Positions 45,133-56,003 of a DNA stretch of 64,000 nt are shown piece by piece. Origin of the DNA: Siphonodentalium dalli. Its lineage: Eukaryota; Mollusca; Scaphopoda; Gadilida; Siphonodentaliidae. Below the pieces are notes generated by a model. The model had not been told where the DNA came from and ran no database searches. It saw only the letters and a program-made list of their open reading frames with translations. The position numbers were made by a program, and so were the translations under genes. The DNA lies in contig CP136061.1 of NCBI GenBank assembly GCA_032622095.1, positions 82,932,324 through 82,996,323 of the forward strand, written 5' to 3'. Position 1 is the first letter of the stretch. Each line of letters opens with the position of its first letter.

Positions 45133-46207
45133 TCCAACAAATACCCCAGATATCCCAAAACGAATAACAATGGGCAGACGAACCCTATACTCCTTGATGG
45201 GTACAGGGCTACATGGAACAAACGGTATATCACCAGTAATAGCATACCAAATGTGGAACACTTTTGTCATTCCTAGAATGCTGCATGGTATAGAAATCCT
45301 ACATACGAAAAAAAAAGACATAGATGAACTCGAACGTTTCCAACGAAAAAACATGAGACAATTGCAGAGTTTATCAACACGCACAGCAAATGCTGCTACA
45401 AATGCACTTATTGGAACTATTCCCATCCAAGGCACTATAGATCTCAAAATTACAACATTCTATATTAATATAGCCAAAACACACAACTCTGCAGAGCGAG
45501 ATCTTGCAATAAGACAACTTATTATGAAAAATGACAACAGCCATAGCTGGTTTATACATGTCAGAGACATACTTTCCAAATATACCCTTCCTGACCCACT
45601 GCATATCATAAACACCATCCACAGTAAGGAAGATGCCAACAAATGGAAAACAATATGTAAAAAAGCTATATACCAATATTGGCATGATATTAATGACAAA
45701 GAGTTCTCCAGTAAAACAACATTAGCAATGATCAAACTGCAAAAAAATTCCAGCAGCAAATGTCATCTTGTATGGGATTCATCAAAATACTCGCCCGCTG
45801 CCACAAAACAGGCTATTATAAAAACATGGTTGATGACAGACACTTATTTACTACAAATAAATAGAAAAAGATTCAGACAAAACCTGACCTCTGCCATATG
45901 TCCACTATGCAAACTAGCTGATGAGGACAGAATACACTTCATTTCACAATGTACGAACACTAGTAACCAACGACATCGTTACATACAAAAACTCAAATTA
46001 TGTCTCTCAAAAAGTACCATTGACAAATACATTATTGATCAACCAGAACTCTTAACTCAATTAACCTTAGACTGTACAAAACTAGAAACCTGGAACCTTA
46101 CCGATATAGAAAAAGAACAAATTGAAAAACTGGCAAGAAATTTCTTATACTCAATTCATGTGCATAGAGTAAACACTTTGAAAACAGAAGCAGACAAGCA
46201 CATATAA
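45113..46207 (+). pseudogene. LINE thumb and C-terminal zinc knuckle
   Basis: From 45113 the frame reads HLGVERNPTNTPDIPKRI, the normal continuation of the RT. It contains MLHGIEILHTKKKDIDELE and, near 45897-45950, CPLCKLADEDRIHFISQC (C-x2-C-x8-H-x4-C), the LINE C-terminal knuckle, and ends TAA at 46205. 345 codons are open from ATG 45170. Apart from the single frameshift this LINE is well preserved. Confidence 0.83.
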
Positions 46208-46544
46208 AATGACAAACTAGCCGAGCTGTACAGGCAAAACAACTACCTGTAAATATTCTTGTCAATACGACAATTTTAACTATACCAATCTTAAAAACAA
46301 AACAAAAATATACATGTACATGTACATATGCACATATGAAAGCTCAACTTAAAAGTTTTTAAGTGCAACTTACGCACACACAAATCTTTTAACTCACTAG
46401 TACCACAATTTTACCAACTATTTTATCACTACTATAGTTTTACCTGGTTTTATTTGACTTATTTTTACTTCCATTATTTTATATACCCAATATAATGGGG
46501 TGCTCCTCACTTAAAGGAGGGAAATCCACAACAACAACATGCGT

Positions 46545-46605
46545 CAGCGAATATTTGGTACTGATTACTGGTTACACTTGTTGGGTGTTCGAATTAGTTT
46601 GCGTT
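46545..46605 (-). repeat. Dispersed repeat, partner of 26940-27000
   Basis: GAATATTTGGTACTG, TGGTTACACTTGTT and TTTGCGTTC mirror the earlier copy. A weaker match with CAGTACCAATATATTCTG occurs near 56738. Confidence 0.75.
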
Positions 46606-46868
46606 CAGTCGTTGCACATATTTATTTGTTAAACACCACAATTTGCAGTATGGTAACAAGATAACAGCACTTTGAACGATAGACTTTATCAAATGTGGGT
46701 GTGGCTAATTTAGCATTGTAATATAAACGCCAAATGTAAACAGGTCCGTATATATACATTTTGCAGAGAATAGCACAAATGCGCGTTATGCACGTTTGAG
46801 TAACAGATGGCCCGTATGCGCGTTGAGTACTGAGCAGCGGACGTATGAGCTGTAGATACACGTTTGTC
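46606..46868. other. Intergenic DNA
   Basis: Nothing identified. GCGTTATGCACG and ATGCGCGTTGAG are isolated GC-rich words. Confidence 0.35.
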
Positions 46869-46869
46869 T

Positions 46870-46980
46870 CCGGGCAGGGATTTCCAACTCATACTATTAT
46901 TTCATACCCAGGAAACTGTATAAAATGTGTAATCCATCTTTAAAAGTGGTCTATCTCTTTGTAAACATGTGTTATATACA
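46870..46980 (+). mobile_element. MITE-A end fragments, head to head
   Basis: GGGATTTCCAACTCATACTA..GGAAACTGTATAAAATGTG..AATCCATCTTTAA is one terminus; it is joined to AGTGGTCTATCTCTTTGTAA, the opposite terminus. The interior of the element is deleted. Confidence 0.7.
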
Positions 46981-46984
46981 TATA

Positions 46985-48575
46985 TTTACATACACCTAAT
47001 ATCGCTTCTTATTTCCCCATAGCGTTACTGTAGACACGCCCACTGCGTAAATGTGTGCATAAACATATGGACGTAACGTGACGTCACTTTGAATGTCGTT
47101 CGTAGGTTTTTGAACACATTGATCCCGGAAATCACCGGGGATTGTCGGACATGAACGACTAGCTGCTTGAGTGTTCAGCACGTCCGGATTTGGCAAGAAA
47201 TTTGTTTTGGTCTATAATCAGTGTTGTTACCCTGCAGATCACTCATCTCCTCTGGTTACACAACCCACATCTCGACAAGTGTTGCGATGACGCCGATGTG
47301 AAGTATAACGAGCGGAGATCCCTCACCTCAGAGCTGCATGTATGTTATAATATAAAGACGACACTCTGCTTATAACCCCACAACATTCGAAACATCGCGA
47401 ACAATGGTGTTTGCTCATTTGCATAAGTACCGTTTTTAATTTGCAATTGAAATGCGTTGTGCATATATAGTGTTGCGACCGACGTAAATTCGTTTTATGG
47501 TGTCTATTGGGTCTTCTTAAATGAAACGCGATGATTCGAACTCTCCGGACTGAACTGCATGCGTTCACTTAAAGCTGAATAAATAGTGGATAAAGACAGA
47601 CAATCCTAGTTCACAATGAACGTAAGTATATCAATATAAATAATAAACGCCGGATTCAACGTGGTCATGGGTTTTGACCGCGATAAAAATTCAGCAAACT
47701 CCTCATGAACCCCTTCAGTTTGCTGAATTTTTCTCGCAGTCAAATAAGAAATAAACGGCGGTTTCAATGTGGTCATGGGATTTTGACCGCGAGAAAAAAT
47801 CAGCAAACTGCATGAACCCCGAAGGGGTTCATGCGGAGTTTGCTGATTTTTTATCGCGGTCAAAACCCATGACCACGTTGAATCCGCCGTGTATTATTTA
47901 TATTTATATACTTAAATTCATTATGAACTAGGATTGTCTGTCTTTCCCACTATTTATTCATCTATTTAAATGAACGCACGAAGTTCAGTTCAGAAAGTGC
48001 GAATCCTCGTTTTTTGGAAAACCAAACATTTTGAGAATCCGTTCTTGAAGAACGGAAAAAAAACGCAATTTCACAGTTTAGTATACACATATGACAAACT
48101 GTCTTGTTTAGCTAGTAACTAATGTAGACGTGTTGATTTCAAGAATGATAACTGAAACTAACAATTAAGGTTCGGCTTTGGATAAGAAATCGACAACACG
48201 CCGTTCTACCATAATGATATATTTGTGAGGTTCGGGGGAATATTTGTAGCGGTAAGGAAAATGATAAAACGTTATTAAGTAACGGGATTTTTGAACATCA
48301 ACGTTTAGTAACACCTGACAACAACACTGATTATAGACCAAAATAAATTTCTTGCCAAATCTGGACGTACTATATAGATACTCAAGCAGTCGGCAATGTC
48401 CGAAAATCCCCGGTCATTTCCGAGACCAATGTGTTTATAAACCTATGAACGACACTGGAATTGACGTCACGTTGCGTTCATAGGTTTATGAACGCATTGG
48501 ATACGGGGCGTGTCTACCGTAACGCTATGGGGAAATCGGAGGAGATATTAGGTGTATGTAAATATAATCCCATGA
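46985..48575. mobile_element. Nested foldback element, ~1.6 kb
   Basis: The outer arms 46988-47232 and 48315-48560 are inverted repeats: TTTCCCCATAGCGTTAC, GACACGCCC, CGGGGATTGTCGGAC, TTTGGCAAGAAATTTxTTTT and GGTCTATAATCAGTGTTGTT are all mirrored. The inner arms 47535-47700 and 47855-48005 mirror AGACAGACAATCCTAGTTCA and GACCACGTTGAATCC. The centre has smaller palindromes. 47232-47535 and 48005-48315 do not match each other, so the two halves evolved unequally. A solitary right arm lies at 24020-24640. No coding region is credible. Confidence 0.82.
47801..47846. repeat. Central short palindrome of the foldback
   Basis: AGCAAACTGCATGAACCCC followed by GAAGGGGTTCATGCGGAGTTTGCT forms a nearly perfect stem of ~20 bp with no real loop. 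The same words also occur inverted upstream at 47690-47727. Confidence 0.9.
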
Positions 48576-48604
48576 CCACGTTGAAACCGCCGTTCATTTC
48601 TTAT

Positions 48605-48765
48605 GTAGTTACAGGGGTATACAATATTAAATATCAATCGTAGACTCCTGTCCAGAAATGCTTCTATCGATTAATATTGATTGTATTTAGAACATGTTAT
48701 GGTCTAAAAACGGTTGGTTGTTTAGCTAACGTACATTAGTGGTTACTGTTAACTGAGACCAGAAA
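48605..48765 (+). mobile_element. MITE-A fragment
   Basis: ATATCAATCGTAGACTCCTG, CTTCTATCGATTAATATTGA, GTTTAGCTAACGTACATTAG and GTTAACTGAGACCAG match the left half of MITE-A. It ends just before the leader of a zinc-finger gene. Confidence 0.72.
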
Positions 48766-48896
48766 TGCATGTTTACCGGAATAATCCTACGCTGAAACGA
48801 TTACCAGACAAATACAAACTCTGTTTCGACGACGCGGAGCTCCAATTGCCGGCGATAAAATTGTAACTGTTGTATCAAAGTATAATTACATTGCAG

Positions 48897-49473
48897 GCTC
48901 AATCGAACACTGGCTGTATAGAAGAGAGCCTGCGCAGCTATTTCGAAAAGGACCAGTTACTAGTCAGCCACAATGTTGTGATATTTGTGGGGAATGTTCA
49001 ATGAATAAATCATGGCAGACCGAGTGAGAGCCTCCTCTAATGATAGACCACACCGTTGCGATATTTGTGGGGCATTCTTTCCGTCGACAAGCTCTTTAGT
49101 TGCTCACAAGAGGACCCACACCGGCGACAAACCGTACCCTTGCCATATATGCGGGAAAGTATTCAAGCATTCAAGTACTCTGTCGAGACATAAAAGAACT
49201 CACTCCTGTGATCGTCCATATCAGTGTGATGTTTGTGAAAAATCATTCCGTAAATCGGGACACTTGGCTGTTCACAAGAGGGTACACACCGGTGATCAAC
49301 GATATCAGTGTGTTATATGCGAGAAAGCATTTGTTCGTTCAAGCGAGCTGACGAGACATAACCGAATCCACTCCAGTAATCGCCCGTATAAATGTGATAT
49401 TTGTCTAAAATCATTTCAGCAGTCGGGAACCTTGTGTTTACACAAGATGATTCACATGCCAATACTGCTATAA
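48897..49473 (+). CDS. Small C2H2 zinc-finger protein (five fingers)
   Basis: Coding 49012-49473, 153 codons from ATGGCAGACCG. Five fingers of the form C-x2-C-x12-H-x3-H: residues ~15-37 (CDICGAFFPSTSSLVAHKRTH), 43-65, 71-93, 99-121 and 127-149 (CDICLKSFQQSGTLCLHKMIH), joined by HTGDKP, HSCDRP, HTGDQR and HSSNRP linkers; a short tail PILL ends it. The protein is probably nuclear and sequence-specific for DNA; no KRAB, BTB or ZAD-type domain precedes the fingers. A probable splice acceptor (TAATTACATTGCAG, ends 48896) opens the leader, so a 5' UTR intron is likely. The leader and the last finger resemble the gene at 57101. Decayed fingers follow to ~50135, suggesting that the present stop truncated a longer array. 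Confidence 0.72.
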
Positions 49474-50135
49474 TTCTATCATTCAAGTCATCTGACGAGA
49501 CATAAAAGAACTCACTCTGGTGATCGACCGTATACATGTGATATTGATGGAAATCATGCACGTTATCGACACACTTGACTGAACACACGGTGATTCACAA
49601 GCCATATCAATGCGATATATGCCGGAAAGCATTCACTAAATCCTGTCACCTGGCGATACATATAGAAGAATCCACTCCGGCGATCTAATTTTGTGAAACA
49701 TATATTTTACTGTAGGTACCGGGACATTTGATTGAACACAATGGGGATACATACCTGATATAGACCGCATCAATTTGATTTATGCGGAAAAGCATTTAGT
49801 CAATCAAGTATCCTGACGAGACATAAGGTGGCCCATCGACCGTATCGATGTTATACCTGTGATAAAATCCTTCGCTGTATCGGTAAATTTCACTAAAATA
49901 AGAGGATTCACAACGGTGACAAGCCATATCAATGTGATATATGCAGGTAACATTCACTACATAGACGAGACATAGATGAATCAAACACGGCCATCGACAT
50001 TTGTTAAACAAAAATATTTCACTGTATTGGGACACTCGATCGCATATATGTTATATATGTTCGAACGCCTTAATCAAGTATCCCGATGAAACATAAGGTG
50101 ACCCACACTGGTGATCACTCGGACGAAAGCCATTC
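49474..50135 (+). pseudogene. Decayed downstream zinc fingers
   Basis: In changing frames one reads SSHLTRHKRTHSGDRPYTCDI (49485-49545), KPYQCDICRKAFTKSCHL (49598-49650), a finger near 49775-49830, YQCDICR near 49927 and MKHKVTHTGDH near 50090. Stops and frameshifts interrupt each. They extend the array of the gene ending at 49473 and show that it once had at least nine or ten fingers, or that a second array lay here. Confidence 0.75.
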
Positions 50136-50945
50136 ATAATTATATATCTATGAGCGTCAATTTTCTGTTTAATAAATAATGCAGACTTCTCTGACATGTC
50201 ACCGCGTTGTGTAGCTAGCATGTCCCGTGTCTGGCGGTAGAGGCGGGATGTCATTGACTCGCTCACATAGTAGGTCTGTCGGTATGTATGTCACATGGAA
50301 TTGTAGCTAATGCGGGGTGACTCACCATCAGCATATTGTGGATCGTCCTTTGTTGTGTCCATTCTGGGAATAGTATAATCTAAATGGCGTACAGCCCGAT
50401 CACGACATACATTGCTTGGCGTATAAAAATACATTATTTTGCTGTCGCTACAGTCAACTCGGTAACCTAACCACGACGGTATAATGATGTTGATGTACAA
50501 CAAGATGTAAACGCGGCAACCCATTTACGATAGACCAAAATACACTATTAGAACACCAAGTTGCCCAGAGTACCTACATAGAACATCAACATCATATTAG
50601 TCAAAACCACCCTATGAAGAACATTGTTTTTGAAGATCAGTAGCCATTGTGTTCAGAAAAACCGAATGTTAGCAAATTATTAATAAAATATTGACACTTG
50701 TGATATTCATCCACGCGCACGCTAGACTTTCTGTCATATATGTTAAGTGTGTTATTTTGTGCCGACTAGACAGTCAAATTGAAAACAACATCGGTTAATT
50801 GAGAGTCACTGATACTGAAATAAGCAAATTTGCCCATAGCTTTGCCGGTGCCTGTTGTTGTCGAGGGCGTATCTGACACATAAACTTGTAAAGTATGCAA
50901 ATAATCATATTAGATAATACAGCATTGCTTATCGATATCCCATGC
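50136..50945. other. Intergenic DNA without recognisable genes
   Basis: Nothing supported. Frames of 71-79 codons on the minus strand at 49796-50524 overlap the finger relics or have no motif. Confidence 0.45.
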
Positions 50946-50949
50946 AGGA

Positions 50950-51207
50950 TTACAAATTAATTTTCACGACAACACGTTTGGTTGATATATCTGCTTTCCA
51001 CTGAACATCTGACTCGATGATTGAGTTGTTACGGTATGAACAAGGTAGCGTGCACAATGGCCAATATGTAATTATCAAGTGAACTCTGTGATACTCGAGT
51101 TTGATAGAGGAAGAGCCCGCGGTAGGCAAACTAACAATATTTGTGTAGTACGAATTCTCGTTTCTACGCTTCCATTCCAACGTGAGCGCGTGCTCCTCGT
51201 TGTTCAC
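50950..51207 (-). pseudogene. Possible fibronectin-III-like exon relic
   Basis: An 85-codon minus-strand frame reads HALTLEWKRRNENSYYTNI, PTAGSSSIKLEYHRVHLII and YRNNSIIESDVQW. The pattern of a Trp near the start, a GSS block and a late NNSII block is reminiscent of FN3-type modules seen in invertebrate secreted proteins, but key spacings cannot be checked by eye. No clear splice sites were found. It may equally be chance. Low confidence. Confidence 0.18.
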
Positions 51208-51727
51208 TCTTTATTCCTCTTAGGTTTGAAGGCGTTAGTCTCGTCACACGTTTAGTGGATTTAAACATGTATTCGATTTCCGAACATTTGGCTGATTCAT
51301 ATAGGCGAATATCTTGTCAAAATATTTGCCAAATAATTAGCAACTGGGTAACCAGTCCAACACGACGTAACATGTCACCGCGGTTCTTGTCCATCGTACG
51401 ATGTCCAAGTGTTTCACAACTGGCGACTGGTCCATTGGTGCCTACATGAGATATCTAAAGTAATCTGTTCAAGACAAATTTTACATTGCCAAAAGAATGA
51501 GGGATCACGTTGTTTCAACACCACAAACTCAATCTTAAATCAAATTCATTTTTATATTTGAGTTAAAAGACAGAGGAAGGTACTGTTGGCATGCGATTCG
51601 ATATGCAAGTATGTTAAAGGTATTACTTCTTTGAAAGTCATACCTTTCTCGAGAATTAACATTCAACGGCTCTCACACCTGGTCACATTGAAAAGTTGAA
51701 AGGTACTCTTTAGATTCTTTCACTCAC
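51208..51727. other. Intergenic DNA
   Basis: No gene recognised; AGGTACT..TTCTTTGAAAG-type words near 51580-51640 may be part of an old repeat. Confidence 0.4.
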
Positions 51728-52075
51728 ATCATTGTTCATGTTGGACAAACAATATAGAAGATATCACAGAAGGGAACATTAAGACATACTATCAGAGTTT
51801 AATAACCAATACCAGAGAGGTGCCATCAGCTAGAATAGTATTTTTATCTCTGATACCTAGACCAAAGAATTTTGAAATATATGGTCAGAAAGTGAGGAAG
51901 GTGAACGATAGTTTGAGTTAAGTGTGTGCAGAATAAATGTTCAATTCGCAAAATTATATCGAATTTTCTTTGCCAAGGGAGCCCCTTTGTCAGAGCTGTA
52001 TGGGAAAGATCGACTCCATCCAAATTTCGAGGGTACAAGGTGTACAAGAAGTTTTCTTGTTCAAATATTGTTTAA
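51728..52075 (+). pseudogene. SGNH-hydrolase-like domain relic 1
   Basis: In the plus orientation, with one frameshift near 51750, the sequence reads IVHVG-NNIEDI (block III-like, HVGTNN), YYQSLITNTREVPSARIVFL, SLIPRPKNFEIYGQKVRKVN and, after 51925, FAKGAPLSELYGKDRLHPNF-EGT (block V-like, D-x-x-H). This is the second half of a GDSL/SGNH esterase-type domain. Such domains occur in CR1-type LINE ORF1 proteins and in host proteins. An internal stop near 51918 and frameshifts make it a relic. 52150-52380 is also rather open (KFTEFKPAGHSSDVYPARLT; SPTVRQDYATAKFYLEKNP) but I do not recognise it. Confidence 0.6.
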
Positions 52076-52379
52076 ATCGTTAATAGATTAACATAATTAA
52101 GTTGAACAAGGGTCTCATTGTGTGACTTAGTGGGTGACAGTGTTAACGTTTCAGCCAAATTCACAGAATTTAAGCCCGCAGGCCACTCCAGTGATGTTTA
52201 CCCAGCTAGATTGACACCAATTGATTCCGAAAATGCAAGAAAAATCATAGGTCATATGTTTACTTTTTAAAATAAATCTCCGACTGTACGACAGGACTAT
52301 GCCACAGCCAAATTTTATCTTGAAAAAAACCCTCAGAACTACAGCATATCTCTGATTAAACAGTGTTCGCGGGCCCAAC

Positions 52380-52630
52380 TTTCAACATACGGGTCATGTT
52401 TGGTCTCATTGTGATCAAATGGGAAATTTGGTATAGTTGTTATAAAATAAAAGTGATGTTTCGACAAAAACAAAACGTATTTGGGGAGGGGTAGCTAAAA
52501 TCTAGTATCTCGCAAACTGTTCAAAATTTCTGTTAACTTAGTGCTACATGTCAGATAACTGCTACTCTACGGAAGCATCGAGCCACCACATACAAAAATA
52601 AATTCCACCCTTCTTGATCGGCGTATATAC
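52380..52630. other. Spacer
   Basis: No feature seen between the SGNH relic region and the foldback. Confidence 0.35.
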
Positions 52631-53745
52631 ATGGCGATGGTCACATACAGGGTGAATAAAGGCAAGAAGACAAAGTTTTCTCTGCATTAACCCACTCCTG
52701 TCCTACCTAAACATATGCATCCCCGACATTTACTCGGAAGATTTGAGGCACACGTAGTGACTAAAAGGCAAGGGGACCAAGTTTCTCCACCTTACCTCAC
52801 ACCTGCCCTACTTCAATATATGCATTTCTGACAATTCATTTCCGAGAATTCTCTCTTCCTTGGTCAATTGTGACCAAACCTATTCAATATGATAAGATAC
52901 ATTGAATATAATCAAAACAGAGGGTTGGAGACTGATACATTCTTATCAAAGGGCTGAAACATGAATTTCATATATTTGGGAGCCGAAACGTGCTTTCACG
53001 TTATAAGCGCTATGCGAATAATCACATCTCAGACAGTAATGTTCTTTAACAGTTTTGAGTCATATACAGAGTGACTAAAGGAAAGGAGACTAGTTTCCCC
53101 TGCCTTAACACACACTTCCCCATTACCTCAAAATATGCATTTTCGGAATAAGCATTTGTATATTTTGAGGTAGAACATGTATGGTAATATTAGCTACATA
53201 AATGATTCTATAGTATACCCATATAGTCCTTAATGTAAAAGGTATGGCAGGTCTCGGCTCCCAAATATATAACAGAAATCAGGTTGTTCACGCCCCGTCA
53301 CTAACTCGCGGCCATACTGGATCCATCAGGTCCGATTCCGTGGATTTACGTAGCTTTCCATATATGGAAATCTTGAATAAGTCAACAGCTCCATATATGG
53401 AAATGCTACTCCAAAATTTTGACATGTAGCACTAAAACCACGGAATCTTGGCTGGATGAATCTATGAGACCACGGAACCGGACCTAGTGGATCCAATATG
53501 ACCGCGAGTTAGTGACAGGGCGTATTGATGATAATTGATCAGTCTCCACACCCCTGTTTTGATTTTATTCTTCGTATATCCTCATATTGAAAAATATGTT
53601 TGTCCACAATTGACCAAGGGAAACGATATTCTCAGTTCACTAATGACCAGAAATGCATATGTTTAGGTAGGACAGGAGTGGGTTAATGTAGAGAGAACTT
53701 GGTCTCCTTGCCTTTATTAACCCTGTAAGTGACCATCGCCAATCG
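52630..53745. mobile_element. Foldback structure with interrupted inverted arms
   Basis: Three blocks on the left are mirrored in reversed order on the right: 52640-52720 with 53650-53740 (AACCCACTCCTGTCCTACCT, CATATGCAT), 52845-52900 with 53590-53640 (CTTGGTCAATTGTG, ACAAAC) and 52905-52945 with 53530-53570 (AAAACAG.GG..GGAGACTGAT). Inside lie ATATATTTGGGAGCCGA, mirrored at 53247, and a separate hairpin. No coding. Confidence 0.78.
53291..53523. repeat. Hairpin, 53-bp arms
   Basis: CGCCCCGTCACTAACTCGCG..GATTCCGTGG (53291-53343) is mirrored by CCACGGAACCGG..CGCGAGTTAGTGACAGGGCG (53471-53523). The loop holds a second pair, CTTTCCATATATGGAAAT and CTCCATATATGGAAATGCTAC. Confidence 0.87.
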
Positions 53746-53875
53746 GCGTAACTCGGCGTATATACGCAGATGATCGGCGTAACTACGCCGATGATCGGTG
53801 TATACACGCCGATGATCGGAGGAACTGAGACGAAATCGGCGTATATACACCGAGCGGCGTATATATATCTCGATT
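53741..53875. repeat. Palindromic minisatellite with CGGCGTA
   Basis: ATCGGCGTA, TATACGC..GATGATCGGCGTAACTACG and CCGATGATCGGTGTATACACG recur; each unit is itself a palindrome (GATCGGCGTATA around its centre). About six half-units over 130 bp. Confidence 0.85.
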
Positions 53876-54565
53876 TCACAACAGCCATCATGGGATTCCG
53901 CTATTTTTCGTGAACAATATATATTTCTATTTTTAAAAAGTTGGTTTCATCGTTGTTCTTCTGTGGGTAGGGGTAGGCATATCTCGAAAAACAGAGTTCG
54001 TTTTCAATTTGGCCACTGCACTGATGAGGTATATGCAACATGTATATAGTCAGGAAACAACAATCAGTAATACACCCACTCCCTAACTCTTACAGTATGA
54101 AACAGCAATCAGTAATACACCACTCCCTACCTCTAAAAGCGTGAAGCGGACATAAATTTAGAACCAAAAGTTTGTGTCCCACAATCAATGTTCTTTCATT
54201 ATCGCTTACATCACCACACGTGTGATCTTGTTGATTTAAGTCATGTAAGTTTTGTTGAACCAGTTATATATTTCAATGAAACGAACACATATACGTATAT
54301 ATGTATCTGTATTGGTGTGAAGTCGTGATGTGCTCTCGAGAATGCGTTATTCCTCTGTGGATGAAGTTTGAAGTGTTTGATACTTATGAATACATGCTAT
54401 GAAGACATTGAGATAATGTACAGCTTCCATAGACCCTACTTGTCCACCAAACGAGAATTGATGAACATTGATTCGTTAGAGCACAAACTGCCCTCTGGAC
54501 GTAATTAGATGAACATTGATTCGTTAGAGCACAAACTGCCACAGGACGTAATCATATAAACTAAA
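53876..54565 (+). other. Mixed short direct repeats
   Basis: AACAATCAGTAATACACCCA/CAGTAATACACC..CTCCCTA occurs at 54058 and 54101. GATGAACATTGATTCGTTAG and AGCACAAACTGCC occurs at 54460-54503 and 54510-54553, and again in a diverged form at 56634-56680. No gene. Confidence 0.65.
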
Positions 54566-54568
54566 TAG

Positions 54569-54813
54569 GGCTATTTTTGGCAATCAAAATATGTAATTAC
54601 TAGACCTGAAACAATCATTGGATACGCCCCTGTATTCTATATACCTTAATTTTGACCTTTGACATTGATACTAGTGTCAAAGGTCATAATTAAATAGTAC
54701 TCAAGATTCATGAATATTTCCCACAATACCTTGATCCATATAAATGCGTTTCGCGCCCAAATCTAATTCATATCGACTCGACATTTCGAACTGTCAACAT
54801 TGGCAAATTTTTT
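54569..54813 (+). repeat. Segment A, first copy of a ~240-bp duplication
   Basis: TACTAGACCTGAAACAATCA to ACATTGGCAAATTTTTT is nearly identical to 55762-56003. It contains the inverted pair TGACCTTTGACATTGA / AGTGTCAAAGGTCA at 54652-54686. Confidence 0.95.
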
Positions 54814-55218
54814 AAGAACAACAAGGGGAGTATCAGTTCCAAATATTTAATAGTTCATGTTGGAACCAATAACGTTCACTCACATAGTGTGAAGAAAATA
54901 AAATTTGTGTTCAGTTCCCTTATTACAGTGGTAAAAAAATATACTCCATGTGAATTGATTATTTCTGCCTTGATATCAAGACCAGTGGATTTTCAGAAAA
55001 CAGAACATATTATCATAGATATTAACAAAGAATTGTTGTCTTTATGCCAAGAGAGGCATATACGATTTGTTAGAACGTATAGGTCTTTCATCCATAAAGG
55101 TACCCACACTCCTATCAGAGAGTTGTTTGCATATCAGGATGGTGGTCTGCATTTAAATTTTGACGGCACTAAAGTTCTGATAATTTTTTTCATTCAAGTG
55201 GTGAAACATCTACATTGA
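54694..55218 (+). pseudogene. SGNH-hydrolase-like domain relic 2
   Basis: The frame is open from 54694 (first ATG-less part) through the 109-codon stretch ending TGA at 55216. From 54841: KYLIVHVGTNNVHSHSVKKI (HVGTNN, block III), FSSLITVVKKYTPCELIISA, LISRPVDFQKTEHIIIDIN, and near 55135 YQDGGLHLNFDGTKVL, which carries the Asp/His pair of block V (usually DGLHLN). This is the C-terminal two thirds of a GDSL/SGNH esterase-like fold. The catalytic-serine block is not visible; the sequence upstream is duplicated segment A and may have replaced it. It is probably derived from a LINE ORF1 or an invertebrate SGNH family; I cannot decide which. Confidence 0.65.
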
Positions 55219-55548
55219 GTTTAACATGAATTTGTAGCATTGTTTTAAGTCATAAAGCAAATTGCAATACATGTATGTTTAAAACATGAATAGTCACATA
55301 TTATGTAATATTTAAGCAAGATACAGGCAAATGTACAATGTGTTGCATTATTTATCATTTATTATTGTGATTATATTGGTATTTTCACAGAACTTGATAC
55401 TGATGTCCTCTACCACTTTTCCTTTCAGGAGATAGTCTGAACCACATCTTCTCCCAGGGTGATTAGAGGCTGAGATAGTACCTCTAACCTCTGGTCCCTT
55501 TCCCTTCCCGGATGGCATCAATATTGAGTTCTCTGGAGGCCGATGGCG
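55219..55548. other. AT-rich spacer after the SGNH relic
   Basis: It could be 3' UTR-like sequence. No AATAAA-based end was established. Confidence 0.35.
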
Positions 55549-55765
55549 TGGCGGTTGAGAATCACAATCATTATCATAATTCATGGGTATATGGATGAGT
55601 GTATGTGCAACAGTGAGAGTAAGGAGAGTGTAAGTATTCATATTTATTCATATGTTATTATTGGAGATTTTATCTCAATAAATAATATTATTGCCAAAGT
55701 AGTCTTTGTTATCACACACCTGAAGTCCTATAATATCTTAAGTGAAGGGTGTGGTAATTGGGCTA
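55549..55765 (+). repeat. Segment B, first copy
   Basis: GCGGTTGAGAATCACAATCA through AAGTGAAGGGTGTGGTAATT recurs at 56272-56485 with one or two differences. It is directly followed by segment A (second copy). Confidence 0.94.
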
Positions 55766-56003
55766 TTTTGGCAATCACAATATGTAATTACTAGACCTGA
55801 AACAATCATTGGATACGCCCCTGTATTCTATATACCTTAATTTTGACCTTTGACATTGATACTAGTGTCAAAGGTCATAATTAAATAGTACTCAAGATTC
55901 ATGAATATTTCCCACAATACCTTGATCCATATAAATGCGTTTCGCGCCCAAATCTAATTCATATCGACTCGACATTTCGAACTGTCAACATTGGCAAATT
56001 TTT
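55766..56003 (+). repeat. Segment A, second copy
   Basis: Nearly identical to 54569-54813. After CATTGGCAAATTTTTT it diverges abruptly (CCCACCTTCCC), while the first copy continues into the SGNH frame. That marks a sharp duplication breakpoint. Confidence 0.95.

Larger units (their letters stand above)
43775..46540 (+). mobile_element. 5'-truncated LINE next to the foldback
   Basis: RT plus C-terminal zinc-knuckle region on the plus strand, open for 2.3 kb apart from one frameshift near 45110. The endonuclease is missing; the coding part starts within 100 bp of the foldback end at 43756. A ~330-bp 3' UTR ends GGAAATCC and (ACA)n near 46528-46541. Directly downstream lies the dispersed repeat that also occurs at 26940-27000, which places the 3' boundary near 46543. 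Confidence 0.85.

Noticed and set aside
47590-48010. Small gene on the minus strand (47606-47863)
   Set aside because: Its peptide repeats itself (PMTTLKPPFISY) because it reads through the inner foldback arms.
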